Positions 40,961-46,134 of a stretch of 46,134 nucleotides of DNA are shown in pieces. Location of the stretch: the NCBI GenBank assembly GCA_016874755.1, contig VGTH01000046.1:1-46134 (forward strand), written 5' to 3'. The notes under the pieces were generated by a model. It was not told the DNA's origin and ran no database searches. It saw only the letters and a list, made by a program, of their open reading frames with translations. Origin of the DNA: Deltaproteobacteria bacterium. Its GTDB lineage: Bacteria > Desulfobacterota > Binatia > UBA9968. Both the position numbers and the translations under genes were made by a program. Each line of letters begins with the position of its first letter. Position 1 is the first letter of the stretch.

Positions 40961-41707
40961 TTAGCCCTCCAGGTCAATTCTTGGCGACCGGGCTTCCAAC
41001 GACCTGCCGTGAACGCCCGCCGCTTTGTCTGAGGCCAAATAAACGAAGATTTCGCCAAGGGTTTCCGGCATCGGCAGGGTCAGCGGGTCTTCGTCGGGGT
41101 ACGCGGCGGCGCGCATGGCGGTGCGCGTGGCGCCCGGGTTGACCACATTCACCCGAACGCCGCTGCCCTTGAGCTCATCAGCCAACACTTGCGAAAAGCC
41201 TTCGACGCCAAATTTGGAAACCGCGTAGGCGCCCCAACGGGCCTTGCCCGTGCGTCCGACGCCGGAGCTAAGGTTGATAATCGAGCCCTGCCGCCGTGCC
41301 AGCATCGATCCCATAACCTCCCGGGTCATCAAAAATAACCCGGTGAGGTTGACGTCGATCACCTGCTGCCAAGCGCGCTCGGGATATTCGGCGATTGGCA
41401 CGCGCGGCCCGAGGATGCTCGCATTGTTCACCAAAACATCGACGGCGCCAAAGCGCACCTGCGCGGCCGCGACGATGCGCTGCACGTCGGCGATTTGGCT
41501 GATGTCACCCGCCGCGCCGTCAATCTCACCGCCCACGCCACGGATCTCATCGATGGCTGACGCGAGATCATGAGGCCCGCGCGCGCAGATAAACACCCGC
41601 GCGCCTGCTTCGACATAGCGGCGCGCAATCGCTTTGCCAATGCCGCGGCTGGCGCCGGTTAACAACGCCACCTTGCCTTTTAAACGCTCGATATCTTCGT
41701 TCGCCAT
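40961..41707 (-). CDS. SDR family oxidoreductase
   Basis: Classical SDR of 248 residues. TGASRGIGKA at 18-27 binds the cofactor, VLVNNASIL follows, then the active site IINLSSGVGRTG and YAVSKFGVEGFS (YxxxK). The C terminus is RVNVVNPGATRTAM. It resembles 3-oxoacyl-ACP reductase-like enzymes; substrate unknown. First gene of a minus-strand run with the coiled-coil protein (23 nt) and a binding protein. RBS is weak (AGGT). Divergent from the CPBP gene. Confidence 0.87.
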   Translation of the reverse strand: MANEDIERLKGKVALLTGASRGIGKAIARRYVEAGARVFICARGPHDLASAIDEIRGVGGEIDGAAGDISQIADVQRIVAAAQVRFGAVDVLVNNASILGPRVPIAEYPERAWQQVIDVNLTGLFLMTREVMGSMLARRQGSIINLSSGVGRTGKARWGAYAVSKFGVEGFSQVLADELKGSGVRVNVVNPGATRTAMRAAAYPDEDPLTLPMPETLGEIFVYLASDKAAGVHGRSLEARSPRIDLEG

Positions 41708-41748
41708 AGTAGACCTGCTATAACAATTTAACTCACACTTCCCGACTC

Positions 41749-42681
41749 ATGAAAACCTATCAACGCCTTTTTGTTTTTGCATTGGCGGCTCTGGCTTTGA
41801 CGGCTTTGCTCAGCCCCTGGGCGGCGTTTTTTTGGCACTGGTTCGGCAGCTCCTACTTCGGTGTTTCCTATGAGGCATACCCCTACTCACGGATATTCAA
41901 CCGGTTCTTCATGATCTCCGGAATTGTCTTGTTCATCGTCTTCCGCCGTTGGCTGAGGCTCGGTCCGGCCACCGAGTTGGGCCTCCTACCGCGCGACCAT
42001 GCCGGCGCCACTGTGGGAAAAGGCACGCTGCTCGCCTTGGTTTCGATGATTTTGTTGGCCGCCGCCATGACTTTGAACGACACCTACACTCCCGGCTTGC
42101 GCCACAACTGGTCGGTGATCCTTTCTCGCTGCGCCAACGCCCTGTTGGCAGCCGCGGGCGCCAGCTTCTTTGAGGAATTTTTTTTTCGCGGCATCGTTTT
42201 CAAGGGCCTGCGCCACGATCTCGGTCTGTTGCCGGGCTATCTAGCGGCCAACTTGTTTTTTGCTGCGGTTCATTTCGTGCAACCCGCCGACGATGCGCCT
42301 TTGACCGAGCTCGACCCCTGGGCTGGCTTTGTTCATTTAGCGGCGTCCTTCCGACCATTTCTCGATATCGGTACCCTGTTTCCGGGATTGCTCGGCCTGT
42401 TTCTCATCGGCGTGATTCTCTGCTACGCCTTCGAGCGCACTGGCACTTTGTATCTTGCCATGGGGCTGCACGCCGGCTGGATTATTGGCATCAAAACCAT
42501 CGGTGTCTTCGGCCGCTTTCGCCGCGAAGATTTGGGTTGGCTCTTCGGCTCCACCGACCCTAAAATCGTCAGCGGCGTCGCCACCTGGATCGGCATAGTG
42601 CTAGTGGGTTTGGCGGTGCACTGGCTCACCCGCGCCGGCCCGCTCCGCCATGCCCGTCCGCTGCGCGCAACAGGGGCATAA
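41749..42681 (+). CDS. CPBP family intramembrane glutamic endopeptidase-like protein
   Basis: Membrane protein of 310 residues with about eight hydrophobic segments. It carries the CPBP (Abi/CAAX-protease-like) motifs: FFEEFFFRGIVF (E142, E143, R147), FFAAVHF (H175) and a late HAGW (H in LAMGLHAGWI), matching EExxxR, FxxxH and HxxxB motifs. Members cleave or process membrane-bound peptides, including bacteriocin self-immunity. No bacteriocin gene is nearby. A 12-bp perfect hairpin lies 15 nt after its stop. Confidence 0.87.
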   Translation: MKTYQRLFVFALAALALTALLSPWAAFFWHWFGSSYFGVSYEAYPYSRIFNRFFMISGIVLFIVFRRWLRLGPATELGLLPRDHAGATVGKGTLLALVSMILLAAAMTLNDTYTPGLRHNWSVILSRCANALLAAAGASFFEEFFFRGIVFKGLRHDLGLLPGYLAANLFFAAVHFVQPADDAPLTELDPWAGFVHLAASFRPFLDIGTLFPGLLGLFLIGVILCYAFERTGTLYLAMGLHAGWIIGIKTIGVFGRFRREDLGWLFGSTDPKIVSGVATWIGIVLVGLAVHWLTRAGPLRHARPLRATGA

Positions 42682-42695
42682 CCCGCTCGGCAATA

Positions 42696-42722
42696 CTCTT
42701 CGCCGCCACAGGCGGCGAAGAG
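42696..42722. terminator. strong hairpin between convergent genes
   Basis: Perfect 12-bp stem CTCTTCGCCGCC / GGCGGCGAAGAG with a three-base loop ACA, 15 nt after the CPBP stop. No U-run follows, so it may act as a weak or Rho-assisted terminator, or as a transcript-stabilising hairpin. Confidence 0.55.
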
Positions 42723-42798
42723 AACGCAGATGATCAGTGTGCGTACCGCCGCACCGAGCGCCGCGGCAGAGCTGCATGGCATCCGAAAAACTCCCGGT

Positions 42799-44169
42799 TC
42801 AGGCCGTCAACAGATCAGTTAGTTGTTGCAGCGATGGCAATTCTTCCATGGCGCGCGCGCAACCGATGATCCGCTCGATCTTGTCCGCCGGCAAAACCAG
42901 CCCGGCGTTGGCGCGAAACTTGGCCTCGATCTCACTCGGCGGCAGCGGATCTTCCAGGCCGCCGCGCGGGTGCGGCTGATTCTGTTCGAGCACACGGCCG
43001 TCATTCAAAAACAGTTTCACATGGCCGGAGAAATGGCGCGGATAGTCGATGGTCGGATCGAGCACGTAGCGAACTTTTTTGGCTAACCCCAGTAGAGCCG
43101 GGTCGTGGATCGCCTCATCTGAGAACTCTTCCAGGCCGGCTTTGCCGCGGATCAGCATGACGGCGATGCTAAACGGCAGGCTAAATTTGGCGCCGTAGGA
43201 GCTCACCGGCGCTTGCTTATCCGCCAGCGGTTCCCACAGCCGATGCACCGGTCCCTCGGCGGTGCGGCAGATAACTTCTTTGATCGCTTCGGGTGCCGGC
43301 GCATGCGTTTGCTTAATCTTCAGAGCGCAATCCATGTACGGATGGGAGATCGAGCCGCAGGGGTACGACTTGAATGCGAGCTTGGGGATTTCCCATTCGT
43401 TGCCCAGCTCAGTAAGCTTTTCAAAGCGATAGTCGTTCTCACCGCCGAAGGCACGGTAAAAACCGTGGGTGCCGTCAAAGACTTTTGCCGGACCACGAAA
43501 GCCCTGGCGCGCCAGCAGTGTCGCGACGATACCGCCATGGGACGACCAACCGGGATGCAAGCGTTTGGTCCAGGTGCCGTCGGCAAGATATTCGATGATG
43601 CCCGAGCTTTGGCTGCCGCACAGACCGAAAGCATCGCTCCACTGTGCACTAGTCAAGCCGTAGAGCTTGCCAGCCGCCGCGGCGGCGCCGAAGGTCGAGC
43701 AGAGCGCGGTCGGATGAAAGCCGCGCGCATGAAATTTTCCCGGCGCCACCAGACCAACTTTGCACATGACCTCCGTGCCGGCGATGGCCGCTTCCAAGAC
43801 GGCTTTGCCGCTCGCGCCGGCTTCCTCACCCACAGCCAACGCCGTCATCCAGGCGCACGAACCGGTGTGAACGATCGCTTCCTCGAGAGTGTCGTCGTAG
43901 TCGAGTCCGTGCGCCAAGGTGCCGTTGGCGATCACCGCGTTGGCCGGCGCCACTTTTGTCGCGGAGCCAATGATCCGGCTCAGCGCAGGGCCGCCCAGTT
44001 GTTTTGCCACCGCAGTGACCATGGCGCCGAAATCCATGGTGGCTGACGCCAGCGCCACCCCCACAGTATCGAGCAACACTAGCTTGGCTTTGTCCACGAC
44101 AGCGGACGGCACAGCGTCGAGTGTGAGACCGCTCGCAAAGCGGCCGATGGTTTCGGAATAATTTGCCAC
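42799..44169 (-). CDS. MmgE/PrpD family protein
   Basis: Protein of 456 residues in the MmgE/PrpD (2-methylcitrate dehydratase/cis-aconitate decarboxylase) family. Landmarks are LVLLDTVGVALASA near the N terminus, ANAVIANGTLAHGLDYDDTL, HARGFHPTALCSTFGAAAAA, KRLHPGWSSHGG and KSYPCGSISHPYMD. Length and motif order are complete. Relatives dehydrate 2-methylcitrate or act as epimerases/isomerases of polyketide-like substrates, so activity is not certain; a citryl-CoA lyase and TctC proteins occur in the same window. A single transcription unit, divergent from the DUF350 gene. Confidence 0.9.
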   Translation of the reverse strand: MANYSETIGRFASGLTLDAVPSAVVDKAKLVLLDTVGVALASATMDFGAMVTAVAKQLGGPALSRIIGSATKVAPANAVIANGTLAHGLDYDDTLEEAIVHTGSCAWMTALAVGEEAGASGKAVLEAAIAGTEVMCKVGLVAPGKFHARGFHPTALCSTFGAAAAAGKLYGLTSAQWSDAFGLCGSQSSGIIEYLADGTWTKRLHPGWSSHGGIVATLLARQGFRGPAKVFDGTHGFYRAFGGENDYRFEKLTELGNEWEIPKLAFKSYPCGSISHPYMDCALKIKQTHAPAPEAIKEVICRTAEGPVHRLWEPLADKQAPVSSYGAKFSLPFSIAVMLIRGKAGLEEFSDEAIHDPALLGLAKKVRYVLDPTIDYPRHFSGHVKLFLNDGRVLEQNQPHPRGGLEDPLPPSEIEAKFRANAGLVLPADKIERIIGCARAMEELPSLQQLTDLLTA

Positions 44170-44303
44170 GTTCTTTGCTCCAGCACAGGTTCTAGGACTG
44201 TCGTAGCATTGGCATTATTAGCCAGCGTCATTCATACTGTTGCGCAACATCGCACGGAACTCTGGCTCGCTCAACAGAGCCGCGCCTAGATTGGAACCTT
44301 CGC

Positions 44304-45141
44304 ATGGACTGGCAAAACGTGATTGTCGCCCCGCTCTCTTTGGCTGCCGGCATCTTGGTGCTGCTCGCTGCGTTGGTGGCTTTTTTTGTGGGTCACCGGA
44401 AAGCTCGAAGGCTACGATCCGGTCAACGAAATGATGTTCCGCGACAACGCCGCGCTCGGCGTGCGCTACGCGCTGTTCACCATCGCGGTCATCTTGACGT
44501 TGCTGGGAATCTTTAGCCGCGCCCAGGGGGACTCCGGCTTTGTCGACTTTGTCGAGCATGCGGCGCTGTCCGTCGTCTTGATCTATCTTTCACGGCTCTT
44601 GAACGAATGGTTCATTCTTTATCACTTCAGCAACAATCGCGAAGTGATCGATGAGAAAAACGTTGCGGTGGCCTTGGTCGAAGGCGCGACCTATCTGGCG
44701 AGCGCCTACGTGATCGCCGGGGCGTTCTTAGATTGGGAAAACGGTCTGTGGCTGGCGGCACTTTGGTTTGTGATCGGCCAACTGCTGCTCATCGTGCTGG
44801 CGTTCGTCTACCGCCTGGTCGCTCGCGGCACGGACGAGCAGCTCGATCAACAAAACCTCGCCGTCGGTGTATCGCTGGGCGGTTTTCTGCTGTCGGGAGG
44901 CATCGTCTGCGGCGCGGTCATCAGCGGGCCATCGCGCGGCTGGCAGCAGGACCTGACCGTGGTGCTCGTGTATCTGGCGGTTTGGCTGGTGCTGGTGTTG
45001 TTCGCCCATTGGATCTCCGAGCGGGTGACGTTTCGCTCTTCGCAACTAAGCGACGAGGTGATGATACAACGCAACATCGCCGCGGCGCTGTTCAAAGCGG
45101 TTTTGTTCGTCGCCGTCACGTTGGGCTACACCCACGGATAG
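44304..45141 (+). pseudogene. DUF350 (YjfL-like) membrane protein, frameshifted at poly-T
   Basis: Multipass membrane protein of the DUF350 (UPF0719) family, about 278 residues when repaired. The start frame reads DWQNVIVAPLSLAAGILVLL then AALVAFFV, the second frame reads WVTGKLEGYDPVNEMMFRDN and continues as typical DUF350 (ALGVRYALFTIAVILTLLG; LIYLSRLLNEWFI; GVSLGGFLLSGGIV). The shift occurs in a run of seven T near 44379-44385; six T would restore the frame. It may be a sequencing slip or a true, perhaps phase-variable, shift. It heads a DUF350 - small lipoprotein - glutathionylspermidine-synthase-like gene set, as in E. coli yjfL-yjfM-yjfC. Confidence 0.72.
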
Positions 45142-45145
45142 CGCA

Positions 45146-45517
45146 ATGAAAAAATCCGCGCGCGTCACTCTAGTACTGGTTTCGTCGCTCGCCGCCACCT
45201 TCATGAACGGCTGCGGCGGCAGCGACGACGGCGGCGATTGGGTCGAAGCCAAGCGCTGCGTCGACAACCACGACGTTGTCGTTGAGGACCGCTTGTGTGA
45301 GCAGCCGGCAGAGCAGCGCGGCTCCCATTCAACAGCCCATCACGTGTATCGCTACTATTATGGCGGCGGCGGCTACCATCCCGGCGACCTCGCCTACGGC
45401 GGCGGCCACATACCGCGCCAGGGAACCAACTATATTAACTCAAGCCGGGTGCCGCGCGGGGGCTTCGGCTCCACAGGCAAAGCCTTCGTCAGCCGCGGCG
45501 GCAGCATCTCCAGCTAG
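45146..45517 (+). CDS. small Gly-rich lipoprotein (YjfM-like position)
   Basis: Exported protein, 123 residues. The signal peptide (VTLVLVSSLAATFM) ends in NGC, a plausible lipobox, followed by Gly/Asp-rich GGSDDGG and a C-terminal Tyr/Gly-rich region (RYYYGGGGYHPGD) and basic GFGSTGKAFVSRGG. It resembles the DUF1190/YjfM lipoproteins that occur between DUF350 and glutathionylspermidine synthase-like genes. Two Cys pairs around residues 40-55 (RCVD, RLCEQ). Starts 4 nt after the DUF350 stop; function unknown. Confidence 0.68.
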   Translation: MKKSARVTLVLVSSLAATFMNGCGGSDDGGDWVEAKRCVDNHDVVVEDRLCEQPAEQRGSHSTAHHVYRYYYGGGGYHPGDLAYGGGHIPRQGTNYINSSRVPRGGFGSTGKAFVSRGGSISS

Positions 45518-45535
45518 TCTTTTCGAGCTGAGACG

Positions 45536-46042
45536 ATGAAAAGAGTATCCACGGCGCCCCGCCCAGATTGGCAACAAAAGGTCGAAGCTCTGGGCCTGAT
45601 CTATCATCACACCGGTGACCAGCCCTATTGGAACGAGGCGGCCTATTATTCGTTCGAAACCAAAGAAATCGATCGCATCGAATTAGCGACTAACGAGCTG
45701 CATGAAATGTGCTTGCAAGCGGCGCAGCACATCATCGACAAAAATCGCTTTGACGAGTTGGCCATCCCGCCGCAAGCGGTGCCGATCATCAAGCAAGCCT
45801 GGGAAGACGAACCGCCGGCGCTCTACGGCCGCTTCGATCTCGCCTACGACGGCGATCACTTAAAACTGCTCGAGTACAACGCCGACACACCGACGGCCCT
45901 GCTCGAAGCCGCGGTGGTCCAGTGGCACTGGCTTGAAGAGCGTTTTCCAGGCGCCGATCAATTCAACTCGATCCATGAAAAATTGTTGGCCAAATGGCAG
46001 GAGCTAAGAGCCGTTGTCAATAGGTGTGTAAAAAGATACTAG
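45536..46042 (+). pseudogene. glutathionylspermidine synthase-like protein (YjfC-like), truncated
   Basis: N-terminal part of a glutathionylspermidine-synthase-type ATP-grasp protein. It shows GLIYHHTGDQPYWNEAAYYS, LYGRFDLAYDGDHLKLLEYN, NADTPTALLEAAVVQWHWLE and RFPGADQFNSIHEKLLAKWQ, all diagnostic. The normal protein is about 380-390 residues; here it stops after some 160, and the last nine residues (VVNRCVKRY) come from foreign DNA that carries an insertion-element-like end. The ATP-grasp half is therefore missing. Third gene of the DUF350 set; the start ATG lies 18 nt after the lipoprotein stop. Confidence 0.82.
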
Positions 46043-46134
46043 GCGGCGACCCTCATCTCTTTGCCATTGTCATACTTCGTCCCGCGCGCTACTTTTCCGA
46101 CAAGCTGTGGTGCGTTCAGTTTGCGGAAGCTCTT
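46022..46134. mobile_element. left end of an insertion sequence inserted in the synthase gene (partial)
   Basis: The coding sequence of the synthase breaks near 46015-46022, directly before AGGTGTGTAAAAAGATACTA, a GTGTGTAAA-type start resembling the terminal inverted repeats of some insertion sequences. Behind it a minus-strand frame ends with a transposase-like tail. The element runs out of the window, so the other end and the target duplication cannot be seen; the family is uncertain. Confidence 0.6.
46039..46134 (-). CDS. probable transposase, C-terminal fragment
   Basis: A minus-strand frame open at the window edge encodes 31 residues and ends at TAG (46039-46041): KSFRKLNAPQLVGKVARGTK then YDNGKEMRVAA. 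The FRKLNAP...V..G..Y.DG pattern looks to me like the tail of IS-encoded transposases; the family (mutator/IS256-like or another) is not certain. The stop lies about 18 nt from the presumed IS end, as usual for compact IS elements. Confidence 0.5.
   Translation of the reverse strand, partial: KSFRKLNAPQLVGKVARGTKYDNGKEMRVAA

Noticed and set aside
44218-44293. Minus-strand frame SNLGAALLSEPEFRAML ending with a stop
   Set aside because: Protein-like, but only about 25 residues, without start or upstream support; kept as a weak remnant only.
1-46134. CRISPR arrays, tRNA or rRNA genes, riboswitches
   Set aside because: No regularly spaced repeats, no cloverleaf-like or rRNA signature sequence and no riboswitch consensus were noticed on either strand.

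Overview
This window looks like chromosomal accessory DNA from an uncultured, GC-rich (roughly 55-62% G+C by eye), Gram-negative soil or sediment bacterium. Solitary NMT1/THI5-like and TctC-like solute-binding proteins, amidohydrolases of the ACMSD/D-aminoacylase kind, UbiD, gentisate-dioxygenase-like cupins, short-chain dehydrogenases and citryl-CoA-lyase-like proteins are packed together here. That mix resembles genomes assembled from uncultured groups once called Deltaproteobacteria (for example Candidatus Binatota) or Rokubacteria. The assignment is inference from gene content only; no rRNA, tRNA or ribosomal protein gene is present. CDSs are dense on both strands, starts usually carry a GGAGG-type ribosome binding site, and GTG and TTG starts are common.

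Layout. 1-2.2 kb (minus): NAD-dependent epimerase followed by a TctC-like binding protein. 2.3-4.3 kb (plus): an NMT1-like binding protein and an SDR. 4.4-8.7 kb (minus): a compact run of TPR protein, N-formylglutamate-amidohydrolase-like protein, zinc-ribbon protein, CDP-alcohol phosphatidyltransferase, phosphatidate cytidylyltransferase (split by an in-frame TGA) and PlsC-like acyltransferase, the last three forming a phospholipid module. 8.8-11.4 kb (plus): SDR, alpha/beta hydrolase and binding protein, tightly coupled. 11.6-15.8 kb (minus): a five-gene run of PqqC/heme-oxygenase-like enzyme, 3-hydroxyanthranilate dioxygenase, membrane TIR protein, flavin/PNPOx-like protein and amidase, with a VOC protein upstream. 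16.5-18.6 kb (plus): a racemase-like protein lacking the catalytic cysteines, a GNAT acetyltransferase and a Cys-rich protein with a caspase/CHAT-like His-Cys pair. 18.8-21.5 kb (minus): UbiD decarboxylase and a binding protein. 21.7-28.3 kb: an unusual 450-residue alpha/beta hydrolase, an orphan CbbQ/NorQ-type AAA ATPase, a gentisate-dioxygenase-like cupin, a D-aminoacylase, a CMD protein and a DUF3574 lipoprotein. 28.4-29.3 kb: an AT-richer gene with a zinc ribbon and a nucleoside-deoxyribosyltransferase-like domain. 29.4-35.1 kb: two amidohydrolases, a TctC protein, a citryl-CoA-lyase-like protein and a binding protein. 35.1-38.3 kb: a site-2-protease-like membrane protein lacking its catalytic Glu with a cNMP-binding partner, then an SGNH hydrolase. 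38.4-39.6 kb: monothiol glutaredoxin, BolA, and a peroxiredoxin-like protein that is best read as a selenoprotein (in-frame TGA in a UxxC motif with a hairpin 11 nt downstream). 39.6-44.2 kb: binding protein, small coiled-coil membrane protein, SDR, CPBP protease and MmgE/PrpD protein. 44.3-46.1 kb: DUF350, lipoprotein and glutathionylspermidine-synthase-like genes, arranged like E. coli yjfL-yjfM-yjfC, with a frameshift in the first and a probable insertion-element end cutting the last.

The catabolic genes fit uptake and degradation of small aromatic or carboxylic acids, with stand-alone binding proteins for substrate recognition, but no transporter membrane subunit is encoded here. Several families of palindromic or degenerate repeats sit just after stop codons and between genes. 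The strongest candidates for new biology are the UxxC selenoprotein, the TIR protein inside a catabolic operon, the Cys-rich CHAT-like protein and the Glu-less M50/cNMP pair.
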